A stretch of DNA of 64,000 bases from Natronosalvus hydrolyticus (GCA_025517525.1 JAOPJZ010000005.1:186001-250000); one strand, 5' to 3'. Counted from the first letter of the stretch, positions 9,388 through 19,007 are shown. Notes: generated from the sequence alone by a model not told the origin. Made by a program: numbers and translations.

Positions 9388-10194
9388 GATCCGATCCACG
9401 TCCGATTCCTCGTAACTGTGTTCCGCTTCCGGGAACGTTTCAGATTCCACGGCGTCCACGTAATCCTCGACGGCAGCTTCCATTTCACCCTTGACATCCC
9501 CGAACTGCTTCGAAAACGAGGGACTCCAGTCGCTGAGTCCGATGACGTCGTCGATGACCAGCACCTGTCCGTCACAGTCCGGACCCGCACCGATACCGAT
9601 AGTCGGGATCTCAATGGCTTCAGTCACCTGGGCGGCAACGTTCGAAGGAACGTGCTCGAGCACGAGCGAAAACGCGCCGGCATCCTCGTGCGCCTGTGCT
9701 AACTCAAGGATGCGCCGTGCCGAATCCTCGTCCGTTCCCTGGCGTGGGAACCCGCCGTACTCGTTGACGTGCTGGGGTGTCAGTCCGAGATGCGCCATCA
9801 CGGGAATGCCGAGTTGCACCATCCGCTCGGTCAACTCGACCGTGTGGGGGCCACACTCGAGTTTGACCGCGTGTGCATCTTCTTCTTTGAGCATGCGACC
9901 CGCGTTCTCGAGGCTGGCCGCTTCGTCGACGCCGAAGGAGAGAAACGGCATATCGGCGACGACGAGTGCGTCGTCGGTCGCCCGAGCAACGGCGCCGACG
10001 TGTCGAGCCATGTCGTCGACGGTAACCGGGAGGGTCGTCTCGTAACCAAGCGACGTGTTTCCAAGACTGTCGCCGACCAGAATAACGTCGACGCCGCCCC
10101 CGTCGAGGATAGCCGCCGTCGGCGCATCGTACGCGGTGAGCATCGTAATCGGTTCTTTCCCCGCCTTGGCACGAACGTCCCGAACGGTTGGCAT
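9382..10194 (-). CDS. panB: 3-methyl-2-oxobutanoate hydroxymethyltransferase (ketopantoate hydroxymethyltransferase)
   Basis: 270 aa, full length. Metal-binding Asp residues in VILVGDSLGNTSLGY and VVADMPFLSF, the family GxPVMAHLGLTPQ segment, and GADPDCDGQVLVI-type C-terminal motif (here IGAGPDCDGQVLVIDD) are all visible. The enzyme transfers a one-carbon unit from methylene-tetrahydro(methano)pterin to 2-oxoisovalerate, an early step of pantothenate and CoA synthesis. Only 30 bp separates it from the kinase gene upstream on the same strand. Confidence 0.95.
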   Translation of the reverse strand: MPTVRDVRAKAGKEPITMLTAYDAPTAAILDGGGVDVILVGDSLGNTSLGYETTLPVTVDDMARHVGAVARATDDALVVADMPFLSFGVDEAASLENAGRMLKEEDAHAVKLECGPHTVELTERMVQLGIPVMAHLGLTPQHVNEYGGFPRQGTDEDSARRILELAQAHEDAGAFSLVLEHVPSNVAAQVTEAIEIPTIGIGAGPDCDGQVLVIDDVIGLSDWSPSFSKQFGDVKGEMEAAVEDYVDAVESETFPEAEHSYEESDVDRIY

Positions 10195-10224
10195 GCTCGA
10201 GGGTTGTCGTCTAACGGTTAAACA

Positions 10225-11961
10225 TCACTGTTTTTCATCCGAGGGCGGCGGCTGTATCGCCACCTCCGAGGCCTTCACGACGAAACATGCACCATCGTAC
10301 GCTGAAAGCGGACTCTCCTCGAGTGCCACCTGCCAGCCGTGAGCGGCCACGATCTGTTCGACGATGGCGAGACCGAATCCGGTTCCTTCTGCTGTGGTCG
10401 AATATCCTGAATCGAAGATGTCTTCGCGTTTCTCCGGTGGAATGCCGGGCCCATCGTCGACGACGAAGAACCCATCCGGCGTGGTCCCGACGGCGACAGC
10501 AACCCCGAGATTCTCATCCGACGCCGTCGTCTCGGCGCAGTCAGTATCCGCCGTGTCGGACCCGTGTTCGACACTGTTGCGAAACAGGTTTTCGAAGACC
10601 CGCAGTAACCGACCTCGATCACCCTCGAGCTGTCGGTCGTCGATTATCTCGAGCGTCGCGTCGGCCGTCTCGACGTTTGTCCAGGCCTCAGTGGCCAGTT
10701 CTTCCAGTGACAGTGTTGACGTTTCGGTCACACTTGCCCCCTCTCTGGCGAGCGTCAGCGCATCGTCGATGATGTGTTCCATACGCTCGTGCTGGGTGGC
10801 CAGCACCTCGATCGCCTCGTCGTCGACGCGTCCATCGAGGATATCGAGATACCCTGACGCTACGTTGAGCGGGTTTCGAAGATCGTGACTGACGACGCTC
10901 GCAAACTCGTCGAGTCGTTCGTTCGTTCGCTCGAGTTCACGCTCTCGTTGCCGTCGTTCAGTGACGTCCTGTAAGACGATGAGCATCCCGCCGGCCGATT
11001 CGACGAGTGGTGTCGTTCGAACTGTGACACAGCGGACGTGACCATCACGTTCGATCTGTCGCTCGGTTTCTTCGGCAGAAAGCACTCCCGTCAGCGGCTC
11101 TTGTCCGAGTCGAACCGATTCAGCAGCGTGACCGATGAGACGGTCGTCTGGTCCATTGAGTAACGTCCTGGCTGCCGAATTAACGTCGACGATTTGTTGA
11201 GTTGAATCCAGGACAACGACCCCATCACGCATCGTTTCGACGACGGATTGGCGCGCAATTGGAATCACATCGAGTAGCTGGTATCGGTAGATAGATCCGG
11301 CGATAGCCGCTCCCGTGACGGCGAACGCCACCGGCGTCCAGTTCAGTAGTGCACTGCCACTTGCCGTATACGCGATGTTCGCGGCCAACGGGACACAGAC
11401 CGCGATGACGATGCCGATAGCCTGCCGCCGATACAAGCTCCTCGAGACGTATGCAAAGTGGGTAATAAGAGCGAGGCCGGCCACGATCACTGCGTACGCA
11501 TAGGTAAGATGGGTACCATACACGATTCCCGGCGTGAAATCGACAATCGAACCGTCCGCCACCACGCTTACGTCCGAAAAAAACAGTCCATGCCAGCTAT
11601 TGGTTACGAGCGTCCCAAGTGAAAATAGCGGAACGACAAGGAGCCCGCTGACCGTCAGTTTCGTTAAATACCGACCGTAGCCGGCATACTGGAATGCAAA
11701 GACAAACCAGACCACTGGCAGCGCAAACGTCGAGACGTTGCTCAGCCCGAACCAGAACAGCGTCATCGACTCGCTAACAGTCAAATGCGCGAACAACGAA
11801 CTCACCGACCAGAGCGCCGTCACTGCCATCATCGCCGCCAGTAGCAAACGGACACGGTCACCCTTGCGATGGCTGCTACGGACAGCATAAATCGAGATAC
11901 CAACGGCCAACGCAGCAGCAATGGCAAGTGCAACCAGATACAGAAGATTACGGTCAGTCAT
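10225..11961 (-). CDS. Membrane histidine kinase with 7TM sensor, PAS and kinase core
   Basis: 578 aa. About seven hydrophobic helices in residues 5-225 (histidine-kinase N-terminal 7TM type), a PAS domain about 235-340 (VVETMRDGVVVLDSTQQIVDVN), HisKA with SHDLRNPLNVASGYLD (His near 360), and a HATPase domain with N box ENLFRNSVEHG, G1 VDDGPGIP and G2 GTGFGLAIV. The start at 11961 (MTDRNLLYLVALAIAA) puts the first helix at the N-terminus; upstream in-frame codons lack family character. No response regulator adjoins it. Signal unknown. Confidence 0.88.
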   Translation of the reverse strand: MTDRNLLYLVALAIAAALAVGISIYAVRSSHRKGDRVRLLLAAMMAVTALWSVSSLFAHLTVSESMTLFWFGLSNVSTFALPVVWFVFAFQYAGYGRYLTKLTVSGLLVVPLFSLGTLVTNSWHGLFFSDVSVVADGSIVDFTPGIVYGTHLTYAYAVIVAGLALITHFAYVSRSLYRRQAIGIVIAVCVPLAANIAYTASGSALLNWTPVAFAVTGAAIAGSIYRYQLLDVIPIARQSVVETMRDGVVVLDSTQQIVDVNSAARTLLNGPDDRLIGHAAESVRLGQEPLTGVLSAEETERQIERDGHVRCVTVRTTPLVESAGGMLIVLQDVTERRQRERELERTNERLDEFASVVSHDLRNPLNVASGYLDILDGRVDDEAIEVLATQHERMEHIIDDALTLAREGASVTETSTLSLEELATEAWTNVETADATLEIIDDRQLEGDRGRLLRVFENLFRNSVEHGSDTADTDCAETTASDENLGVAVAVGTTPDGFFVVDDGPGIPPEKREDIFDSGYSTTAEGTGFGLAIVEQIVAAHGWQVALEESPLSAYDGACFVVKASEVAIQPPPSDEKQ

Positions 11962-12081
11962 AGCGCTCGTCTCAGGAAGTTTTATGTATATTTCGCTCGA
12001 ATCCTTATGAATCCGCTGGCCTCGAGTCACAGCAACGAGACGTTTGAGGAGTCCACAGTTCAATTCTATTGTATGATCGAT

Positions 12082-12106
12082 CGCGGGCACGGTAGCCCGC
12101 GGCTTT
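12082..12106 (+). terminator. Terminator-like hairpin without an obvious upstream gene
   Basis: GCGGGC-ACGGTA-GCCCGC followed by GGCTTTT. No plus-strand gene ends here, so it may be a remnant or part of a transcript not recognised. Confidence 0.35.
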
Positions 12107-12118
12107 TGTGATTCCCTT

Positions 12119-12197
12119 ATACGGTTTACTGTCGTCTCTTACCGATTATTGCCAGTCCGTTATGGGTAAAACCGGTAAAAGTTACAGCAGACCGTAT
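12119..12197 (+). repeat. Palindromic repeat family B, copy 1 (79 bp)
   Basis: Imperfect palindrome with ends ATACGGTTTACTGTCG and, on the other strand, ATACGGTCTGCTGTAAC. Strong match to the reverse complement of 17541-17621. An inner stem pairs the ACCG-TTATTGCC and GGTAAAACCGGT segments imperfectly. It touches the family C copy at 12196-12284. No transposase is present. Confidence 0.7.
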
Positions 12198-12284
12198 TAG
12201 TGCTCCGTCAGGTGTCGAGTGCTGGGTGAAACTGGACACCCGCAATCGGTTTCATCCACGGCTGCAGGGTTGGGAAGTCACTTA
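12196..12284 (+). repeat. Palindromic repeat family C, copy 1 (89 bp)
   Basis: Shares CTGCAGGGTTGGGAAG and a central hairpin (TGGGTGAAACTG with CGGTTTCATCCA) with the copy at 53689-53776. The outer arms are more degraded here. Lies 77 bp before the DUF5822-like start. Confidence 0.6.
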
Positions 12285-12361
12285 GACCAACAGATCGGGT
12301 CACAGGGGGCCAGGACGTCAAAAGCGTCGTGTTTAAGCACGCAGCCTCGAGACTCCCGAAT

Positions 12362-12610
12362 GTGCCCGAACGCGTCGAAACCAGTTCGCCGGAGGGGATC
12401 GATTATGGCTGGGTCATGCAGGTCACCTTCGTGCTCACAATTCTGGTCGGTGCGCCACTCGTCACCCTCGCCTCGATCCCCGCTGACTTGCCCACATGGG
12501 GTGCTCGAGCCGAGTTTGCGGTCCGTCTCGGCGCACCCATCTGGATCGTAATCGCCCTATCGGTGCTGGCGTACGCCAAACGGACCCAGGCAAGCGATAG
12601 ACGACCGTAG
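12362..12610 (+). CDS. Small two-helix membrane protein (DUF5822-like)
   Basis: 82 aa from the GTG at 12362 (M/V-P-E-R-V-E-T-S-S-P-E-G). Two hydrophobic segments at about residues 18-40 (VMQVTFVLTILVGAPLVTLA) and 56-75 (RLGAPIWIVIALSVLAYA). It matches my memory of a haloarchaea-only family (DUF5822) starting VPERVET; function unknown. The GTG start is preferred to an ATG 33 nt upstream because conservation begins there. Two palindromic repeats sit directly upstream. Confidence 0.7.
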   Translation: MPERVETSSPEGIDYGWVMQVTFVLTILVGAPLVTLASIPADLPTWGARAEFAVRLGAPIWIVIALSVLAYAKRTQASDRRP

Positions 12611-12744
12611 GTCGACTTTCGTGGTTTCTGTCTGCAAGGGCTGTTGAAACCCTTTTTGATGATGGGTTTCAGATGTCATTTTCTTCATTTGAGCCCCCTC
12701 CCAACCCATCGAAAGGATCGACGGAGAGGTGGTGAAGACCGTCG

Positions 12745-13773
12745 CTATTGGCGAGCAACTTCTTGGGTCTCGCTCTCGGCATCTTCCCGCATATTGGGCT
12801 GATGCATTTCCCATTCCAGATAATCGCGGAGCCCGTCCTTGAGAGGGCGGTGTGTAATTCCCAGTTCCTCAGTCGCTTTGCTGTTATCGACCGGCCATCT
12901 AACGGCGGTGAGAAACCGGAGGGACTCGGCTTCGAATCCTTCTGGAGGCGTAACAATCCGCTCTACTAGCCCCATTATGCTGGCGAGCCCGGCGAATACT
13001 TTCGGGGAGACGACTCGAGGGATCGGAACGCCTGTTATCTCCTCGGCACACTCGAGTACGTCGACAGCATCACGAGGTTTCCCCGAAATGATGTACGTTT
13101 CCCCGGGTATTCCCTGCTCCATCGCGCGAAGGTGCCCGTTAGCGATATCTCCGACGTGGTCCCAGGGTACGTAGTGACCACGCGGGATCATCGGAAGATT
13201 ACCCTGAAGATAGCCCTGAAACAAGCCTCGAATCGATCCGTACGATTTGTCTCCAGGTCCGTAGACGATGCCTGGTTGAACGATGACGAGTGGAAGCCCA
13301 TCACCGATCATGGGTTTGGCGACTTCGTAATGAGCCTCCCATTTCGTCCGATAATACACGGCTGATTCCGGGCGCTCCGGCGCAACCGTTTTATCGATAT
13401 AATCACGCCTTCGGAATGGATACACGCCGAGTGTGCTGGTGTATACACCCTTTGGGATTTCCAGTTCCTCCATCAGTTCGAGAACGGTTCGGGTCCCCTC
13501 CACGTTGATCCGTTCGGCTTTTTCGACGTTGTGAGGGCCCGGGCCAACATAGAACCATGCGGCAATATGGAACACGCCGTCAACACCGGTCATCGCATCC
13601 CGCATACTCTCTTTCTCGGTGATGTCGCCCTCGACAACCGTGACCGCCTCCGGCAGGTGACTCGCGTTCGACAGCGTTCGGGTCAGCGCGACTACATCGT
13701 GGCCAGCCGCGAGAAGTTCTTTTATGACGTGCGACCCGATCAATCCAGTCGAGCCAGTGACGAAATATTCCAT
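12745..13773 (-). CDS. NAD(P)-dependent epimerase/dehydratase (extended SDR)
   Basis: 342 aa. N-terminal Rossmann motif FVTGSTGLIGSHV (GxxGxxG), VEGDITE acidic segment, and catalytic YxxxK in AVYYRTKWEAH. The Ser/Thr partner is in VYTSTLGVY. The C-terminal substrate domain resembles dihydroflavonol reductase/NAD-sugar epimerase relatives. Start at 13773 (MEYFVTGSTG) fits the family; a 37-codon extension is unsupported. Substrate unknown. Confidence 0.85.
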   Translation of the reverse strand: MEYFVTGSTGLIGSHVIKELLAAGHDVVALTRTLSNASHLPEAVTVVEGDITEKESMRDAMTGVDGVFHIAAWFYVGPGPHNVEKAERINVEGTRTVLELMEELEIPKGVYTSTLGVYPFRRRDYIDKTVAPERPESAVYYRTKWEAHYEVAKPMIGDGLPLVIVQPGIVYGPGDKSYGSIRGLFQGYLQGNLPMIPRGHYVPWDHVGDIANGHLRAMEQGIPGETYIISGKPRDAVDVLECAEEITGVPIPRVVSPKVFAGLASIMGLVERIVTPPEGFEAESLRFLTAVRWPVDNSKATEELGITHRPLKDGLRDYLEWEMHQPNMREDAESETQEVARQ

Positions 13774-14041
13774 TAGATGTTGTATGACACCTAGCACCAA
13801 GTAGGTTTCTCGAAACGGTGAACGGACAACTCTAGAGAACTCTTGTAGAGCAATACGAGGTCGTGATAGAGACACGCTCTCCATTCAGCAGACCATTTTT
13901 GAAAGCGACCAGGGGCTTCAACAAGACGTTTACCACGGTACCCGAAGTCACACCCTCACTCGAGTCCACAATCCTCACTCGAGTGCGACAATCCTAAAAA
14001 TCGCCATCGGTGCTGACTCTCGAGAAAAATGAAAAGAAGAA

Positions 14042-14596
14042 CTACCGCCCCAACTCGAGCGTTCGCTGTCCGTCCACATACTCGAAGCCCGTTCCCGCCC
14101 GCTTCGCCGTGGTTTCGTCCCGTGGTGAATCACCGACGAACAGCGTTCGTTCGGGGCGTACACCCAACCCCGATATCGTCTCGAGCAGCGGTTCCGGATG
14201 GGGTTTGCTCGTCGCCACCGTATCCCGACCCACGACGGCGTCGACCGGTTCGAACAGATCGTGCGTCTCGAGTGCGAGATGGCAGGCCCGTTCACAGTTG
14301 AGCGAACAGACGCCGATCGGCATCGATTCGGGCTGGTCGACCAACTCGTCGGCGTGGGGGAGTCGTCTCGAGGCTCGCGCACCATCGTGTTCGTGGCCCG
14401 CAATCGTCGATTCGACCGGCGATTTGAGTTCGTACTCCTCGGCGCGCTCGAGTAACTCCCAAAGGCTGTCGCTTGGGGGTTCGATACTCGCTCGCTCGTA
14501 CACTGCGAGGACGTCACTGGCGACCGCTCCCCAGTCGACTGCGAGGTGGACGAGCGTTCCATCCAGGTCGTAGACAATGGCGTCGTACTCGGTCAC
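14042..14596 (-). CDS. HAD-superfamily hydrolase, phosphoglycolate-phosphatase-like
   Basis: 184 aa. Motif I YDLDGTLVHL has the nucleophile Asp10 and acid/base Asp12. Motif II lies in GVCSLNCERAC, Lys in TSKPHPEP (motif III) and Asp in LFVGDSPRDETTAKRAG (motif IV). A cap domain sits between motifs I and II. Such proteins dephosphorylate small metabolites; substrate unknown. Same strand as the acyl-CoA dehydrogenase upstream, 69 bp away. Confidence 0.85.
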   Translation of the reverse strand: MTEYDAIVYDLDGTLVHLAVDWGAVASDVLAVYERASIEPPSDSLWELLERAEEYELKSPVESTIAGHEHDGARASRRLPHADELVDQPESMPIGVCSLNCERACHLALETHDLFEPVDAVVGRDTVATSKPHPEPLLETISGLGVRPERTLFVGDSPRDETTAKRAGTGFEYVDGQRTLELGR

Positions 14597-14628
14597 GAGA
14601 CAGTGTATGTCTCGAGGAAAGATATACT

Positions 14629-14673
14629 GTCGGACAGCTACTCGAAAAGACAGATCGTCGGACAGCTACTCGA
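14629..14673. repeat. 17-bp direct repeat spanning the acyl-CoA dehydrogenase stop
   Basis: GTCGGACAGCTACTCGA occurs at 14629-14645 and 14657-14673. The second copy contains the gene's stop codon, the first lies just downstream. Confidence 0.75.
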
Positions 14674-15796
14674 GGAGGTGTCGACCGATGATTTTCTTCT
14701 GGATTTCGGTCGTTCCCTCGTAGATTTCGGTGATCTTCGCGTCACGGTACAGGCGTTCGACCTCGCCGTCAGTCACGTAGCCGTAGCCGCCGTGAATCTG
14801 GACCGCCTCGTTGGTGACGAACATCGCCGCCTCGCTCGCGTTGTATTTGGCCATGCTTGCAGCCATCGCCGCGTCGTCGGCCCCGGCAGCGCGTTTGCGG
14901 GCCGCATCCCGCGTGAGCAAGCGGCCCGCCTGGGTGCGCGTCGCCATCTCCGCGAACTTGTGTCGGATCGATTGAAAGTCACCAATAGGCTGATCGAACT
15001 GCTCGCGCTCGCCGGCATACTCGAGGGCGATGTCGAGCGCCGACTGCGCCAGGCCGACCGACTGGGCCGCGATAGCGATCCGACCGCCAGTGAGAATGTC
15101 GAACGCCGCAGAGAGTCCACGACCCTCCGGTGTGAGTCGGTTTTCGGCGGGAATTCGGACGTTGTCGAAATGTAACCCCGTCGTGTCACTCGCCCGGAGA
15201 CCGAGTTTATCTTCTTTCTCGCCGACGGTGAGGCCGTCGACGTCACCCGGCACCAGAAACTGGGTGACCGTCGAGGGGTCGGTTCGGTCGGTTTTCGCAA
15301 AGAGGATGATGACGTCGGCGCGTTGGCCGTTGGTAATCCACTGTTTGTCACCGTTGATGACGTACTCGTCGCCCTCCCGCCGGGCTTCGGTCGACATCTC
15401 CGCCGGATTCGACCCAGCGTGGGGTTCAGAAAGGGCAAAGGCTCCGACAGGCCGCCCGGTCGCCATCTCGGGTAGCCAGCGTTCTTTCTGGGTCTCGTCG
15501 CCAAAGGAGGCGATACAGGATGTTGCCAGACAGTGAACCGACAGCGCGGTCGCCACGGCGAGCATGCCGTAGGCGACCTCCTCGTTGACGATGGCGTACG
15601 TGACCGGGTCGGCGTCGTAGCCCCCGTACTCTTCGGGCACGGTGAGCCCCGTGAGGTCGAGGGCAGCCAGCCCATCCCAGACGTCTTCGGGAAAGGTTTC
15701 CGTCTCGTCGGCCTCCAGCGCCGTCGGTCTGATCTCCTCGACGGCGAACTCCCGCACCACCTCACTGATCGCTTCCTGCTCCGGGGTGAGTTCCAT
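14666..15796 (-). CDS. Acyl-CoA dehydrogenase
   Basis: 376 aa, standard for the FAD-dependent family. Signature 1 GAFALSEPHAGSNPAEMSTEA, and near the C-terminus RDAKITEIYEGTTEIQKKII, which contains the catalytic Glu position of short/medium-chain enzymes, together with signature QIHGGYGYVTDGEVERLYRD. It oxidises acyl-CoA to the trans-2-enoyl-CoA; chain length cannot be read from sequence. No electron-transfer flavoprotein gene is adjacent. Confidence 0.93.
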   Translation of the reverse strand: MELTPEQEAISEVVREFAVEEIRPTALEADETETFPEDVWDGLAALDLTGLTVPEEYGGYDADPVTYAIVNEEVAYGMLAVATALSVHCLATSCIASFGDETQKERWLPEMATGRPVGAFALSEPHAGSNPAEMSTEARREGDEYVINGDKQWITNGQRADVIILFAKTDRTDPSTVTQFLVPGDVDGLTVGEKEDKLGLRASDTTGLHFDNVRIPAENRLTPEGRGLSAAFDILTGGRIAIAAQSVGLAQSALDIALEYAGEREQFDQPIGDFQSIRHKFAEMATRTQAGRLLTRDAARKRAAGADDAAMAASMAKYNASEAAMFVTNEAVQIHGGYGYVTDGEVERLYRDAKITEIYEGTTEIQKKIIGRHLLE

Positions 15797-15914
15797 ACCT
15801 CGAGTTCCGGGCCGTTGGCAAAAAATGCCACCGTTTTGCCGGTGCGCGATTCGACGCGCTCGAGCGAAGGCAGTTCGGATGGACAGAAGAAACCGAAAAA
15901 AGGTGATGCCGACG

Positions 15915-16826
15915 TTACAGCAAGCCGAGCGCCTCGAGTTCGGCCTCGAGTTCGGCCGTACTCTCGTCGTCTTTTAACCGCAGCGGGCTTCGGAGCGGCC
16001 CGGCATCGAAGCCGCGAAGTTTGAGCACGGTTTTGACGCCGGACATGTACGCGCCGCCGGTTTTGAGCGCGTCACGGACATCGTAGACCTCGCTTTGCAG
16101 TTCTCGAGCGCGCGCTTCGTCACCCTCGTCGTAAGCCTCGTACAACTCGACCACGAGTTCGGGAAACACGTTCGCGACGGCGCTCACCATGCCCGAGCAC
16201 CCGATCTCGAGGCCCGTAAAGAGTAGCGAGTCCGAGCCCGCGAGGAAGGTCAGCTCCGAGTGGGCGTCGATTGACTGGGCGAGCCACGGAACGTCCTTGC
16301 TCGAGTCCTTGAGGCCGACGATGGAGTCGATTTCGGTGAGTGCGGCGAGAGTCGACCGTGGAATGGCGTTCCCAGTTTTGCTCGGGATGTGATAGATGTA
16401 GATCGGTAGATCGGTAGCCGCGGCCACGCGCTCGTAGTGCTCGAGGTAGGCCTCGTGGTCGAGCGGATAATAATAGGGCGTGACGACGACAATGCCGTCA
16501 GCGCCTGTGGCCTCGGCGTGTTCGGCGTGCGCCACTGTTTCGCGAGTACTCGGTGCGCCAACGCCAGCGATGACAGGGACGTCGCCGTCGATTTCGTCGA
16601 CGACCGCTTCGACCACGCCCTGTTTCTCTTCGGGCGTCAACAGCGGGAACTCGCCGTTCGTTCCCAGGGGGAAGACGCCGTGTGCGCCGCCATCGACGAC
16701 GAAACGGGCGTGGGCCGCCGTCTGTTCGTAATCGACCGACTCGTCCTCGTGAAACGCAGTTACCGTCGGTGGGACGACACCGTGAATCGAGAGCGGGTCC
16801 GCCGCTCCTGGATCGTGATAGGCCAT
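15915..16826 (-). CDS. DapA/KdgA-family class I aldolase/synthase
   Basis: 303 aa TIM barrel of the dihydrodipicolinate synthase superfamily. Schiff-base Lys in SIVGLKDSSKD and the Tyr of IYIYHIPSKTGN are in place; GTNGEFPLLTPEEK matches the pyruvate-carboxylate binding loop. Either 4-hydroxy-tetrahydrodipicolinate synthase or 2-keto-3-deoxygluconate-type aldolase could be meant. I see no lysine-pathway or sugar-acid genes nearby to decide, so I give no symbol. Confidence 0.88.
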   Translation of the reverse strand: MAYHDPGAADPLSIHGVVPPTVTAFHEDESVDYEQTAAHARFVVDGGAHGVFPLGTNGEFPLLTPEEKQGVVEAVVDEIDGDVPVIAGVGAPSTRETVAHAEHAEATGADGIVVVTPYYYPLDHEAYLEHYERVAAATDLPIYIYHIPSKTGNAIPRSTLAALTEIDSIVGLKDSSKDVPWLAQSIDAHSELTFLAGSDSLLFTGLEIGCSGMVSAVANVFPELVVELYEAYDEGDEARARELQSEVYDVRDALKTGGAYMSGVKTVLKLRGFDAGPLRSPLRLKDDESTAELEAELEALGLL

Positions 16827-16957
16827 ACTCGAGTGTGACAGCGGGACGCGTATAAATGGGTCCGTTCGCGGCAGGTATCATAGGGTCTATTGTAGTCACG
16901 TATCACCGAGCGCTCGCCACGGCGTCAGCGTCGACGATACATTGATTCAATAATCTA

Positions 16958-17491
16958 TCAATCGTTCACCACCGGCACCGGCCGCTGATGGAGGACATCG
17001 GAGAAAACGTTCCCCAGAAAAGACATCCAAAGAACGCAGAGAACGAGTCCAAGGATCACCGCCCAGTGAAACTGTATTGCAAGCGGCGCAAGCACGAAGA
17101 GAGGGAGCGCTACCGGGATAAGAAGTATCTCCAGCACTCCTCCAAGCCATGGTGGCCCAAAACCGGCCATTTCGATGAGTGCCCAAACAAACGAGCTTGA
17201 GACGAAAAGACCGAATACGCTGAGAGCCGTATCATCCGGCTGGAAGATTCGCTGCCGATACGGCAACGTATGCGGTCCGTTCGTGTTCGTTTCATGCCTG
17301 AAGCGTGCTAGAATCGCAGCAAACACAATAGAACCGAAAACGGCAATCCCGATAGCAATTGCGACCAATTCTGTAGTGGGTTCAGTATAGGGCGGGAGCC
17401 GCTCTGTCGTCACGTTACGATTAATATACCAGACTGCCGGAAAGAGCGCCATAAAAAACGGGATAATCATTGCTCGAACGAACTGTCGCAT
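16958..17491 (-). CDS. Multi-pass membrane protein of unknown function
   Basis: 177 aa with about five hydrophobic helices (near residues 8-23, 45-63, 85-103, 113-135 and 140-165) and no motif I recognise. The ATG at 17491 is 49 bp from the end of a family B palindrome, so the repeat probably contributes its promoter region. Not in an obvious operon. Confidence 0.6.
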   Translation of the reverse strand: MRQFVRAMIIPFFMALFPAVWYINRNVTTERLPPYTEPTTELVAIAIGIAVFGSIVFAAILARFRHETNTNGPHTLPYRQRIFQPDDTALSVFGLFVSSSFVWALIEMAGFGPPWLGGVLEILLIPVALPLFVLAPLAIQFHWAVILGLVLCVLWMSFLGNVFSDVLHQRPVPVVND

Positions 17492-17540
17492 TATTCCCGT
17501 TCTATTTTGCTAACAGATAAACATAATCGGTCACCGACTG

Positions 17541-17621
17541 ATACGGTCTCCTGTAACTGTGTACCGGTGATTGCCCATACCGGGTCGGCAATCACCGGGA
17601 AGAGACGACAGTAAACCGTAT
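17541..17621 (-). repeat. Palindromic repeat family B, copy 2 (81 bp)
   Basis: Best-preserved member. Its ends are ATACGGTCTCCTGTAAC and, read on the other strand, ATACGGTTTACTGTCG. The inner stem is perfect: CCGGTGATTGCC pairs with GGCAATCACCGG. Inverted relative to copy 1 at 12119. Confidence 0.75.
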
Positions 17622-17762
17622 GACCCGCTCCATCGGTGACAAGCAAGAGACGACAACAAATCCTATCAGCAGGTCGGTGGGTACTCGAGACTCGAGCAAA
17701 AACGCGTTTGACTCGACTGTCTCGAGGTGCAAAGAACCGCTCTCAGTACCCTCCCAAGCCAC

Positions 17763-18650
17763 TCAGTCAGCCGAGCCGGTCTCTATCGGCGCGCGAATGC
17801 GGTTGCCCCACTCCGTCCAGGAACCGTCGTAGTTTTCGACGTCTTCGAAGCCGAGCAGTTCGGCGAGGACGTACCACTCGATGGACGACCGCTCGCCGAC
17901 GCGGCAGTAGGTGATTACCGACTGGTCTTCGGTAATACCGACGTCTTCGTACAGCGCCCGGAGTTCGTCGGCATCCTTGAACGTCCCGTCGTCGTTCAGC
18001 ACCGAGGTCGTCGGGACGTTTTTCGCGCCGGGGATGTGCCCACCACGCTGGGCTGTCTCCTGTAATCCTTCGGGAGCAATGACCTCACCCGTGAACTCCG
18101 CAGGTGAGCGAACGTCGACCAGCGGTACCCCGGAGTCGATCGCCTGCTCGACGTCGCTCTGGTAGGCCCGGATGCTCTCGAACGGGCCTCGAGCGTTGTA
18201 CTCCTGGGCTTCGAACTCCGGTTCGTCGGTCGTGAGCGGATACTCATTTGCGACCCAGTAGGGTTTCCCGCCGTCGATAACCCGCACGTCCTCGTGGCCG
18301 TAGTATTTGTACTCCCAGTAGGCAAACAGCGCGAACCAGTTGGGGACGCGGCCGCCGCCGTACAGGACGATTGTCGAGTCCTCGGTGATTCCCGCCTCGG
18401 CGTTCAGTCGCTCGAAGGCAGCTTTATCGAGCAGGTCGCGAGTCGTCGAGTCGCTGAGGTCGGCGTCCCAGTCGAAGAACGTCGCGCCGGGAATGTGGCC
18501 CTCCTCGTAGGGGGTGTACTCCGAGTCGGCAGTGACGGTCGGATTGTTGACTTCAAGCAGTCGGTACGCGGGGTCGTCGGCCTGGAACTCCTCAAGGTGG
18601 GTTTCCACCCAGCCGGCCGAAACGAGCGTGTCGGTATCGTGGTTCGTCAT
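17763..18650 (-). CDS. Tandem-rhodanese sulfurtransferase
   Basis: 295 aa with two rhodanese domains. The C-terminal one has the active loop TYCRVGERSS (persulfide Cys, CRxGxRS type). The N-terminal one has LYGGGRVPNW in place of the loop and no Cys, the usual inactive domain of thiosulfate/3-mercaptopyruvate sulfurtransferases. Transfers sulfane sulfur to cyanide or a thiol acceptor. The start at 18650 (MTNHDTDTLVSAGWVE) gives a normal-length enzyme; the reading frame stays open upstream but shows no homology. Confidence 0.92.
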   Translation of the reverse strand: MTNHDTDTLVSAGWVETHLEEFQADDPAYRLLEVNNPTVTADSEYTPYEEGHIPGATFFDWDADLSDSTTRDLLDKAAFERLNAEAGITEDSTIVLYGGGRVPNWFALFAYWEYKYYGHEDVRVIDGGKPYWVANEYPLTTDEPEFEAQEYNARGPFESIRAYQSDVEQAIDSGVPLVDVRSPAEFTGEVIAPEGLQETAQRGGHIPGAKNVPTTSVLNDDGTFKDADELRALYEDVGITEDQSVITYCRVGERSSIEWYVLAELLGFEDVENYDGSWTEWGNRIRAPIETGSAD

Positions 18651-19007
18651 GCAATCGTATTCGTGGTCGCTATGGGCATAAGGCTGGCACTGACGGTGAG
18701 TAGCGACGCCGCCTATGACGGTTCTGTGGAGGTTTTGTGGCCGTTTAGCGTTCCGATCGTGTTCCTCGATATACCGACGCCGTCGTTTGTGAATTCGGCC
18801 GTTCATCCACGGCCACGGCAAAGGTTGCAGGTGTCCGTGACGGGAGCGCGAGGCCACGATACCACCGCAATACGTTCCCAGATAGTCTGCTGTCTTCCAA
18901 TCTTGTCTTATCTCGAGCGAGGAAAGGGCATACCAATTCACGTACCTCGAGTGAACGACGGGCCAAGACCAGTTGTACGCGTCTCGAACAAACGACGGGA
19001 GCATACG
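18651..19007. other. Intergenic, no gene recognised
   Basis: Between the rhodanese start and a family A palindrome. Frames are partly open on both strands but give Arg/His-rich, unfamiliar peptides unlike the acidic proteins around them. I see no functional feature beyond likely promoter sequence for the rhodanese. Confidence 0.4.

Noticed and set aside
15915..16826. Calling this gene dapA
   Set aside because: Schiff-base Lys and Tyr are shared by several aldolases of the superfamily; no neighbouring lysine-pathway gene supports a specific symbol.
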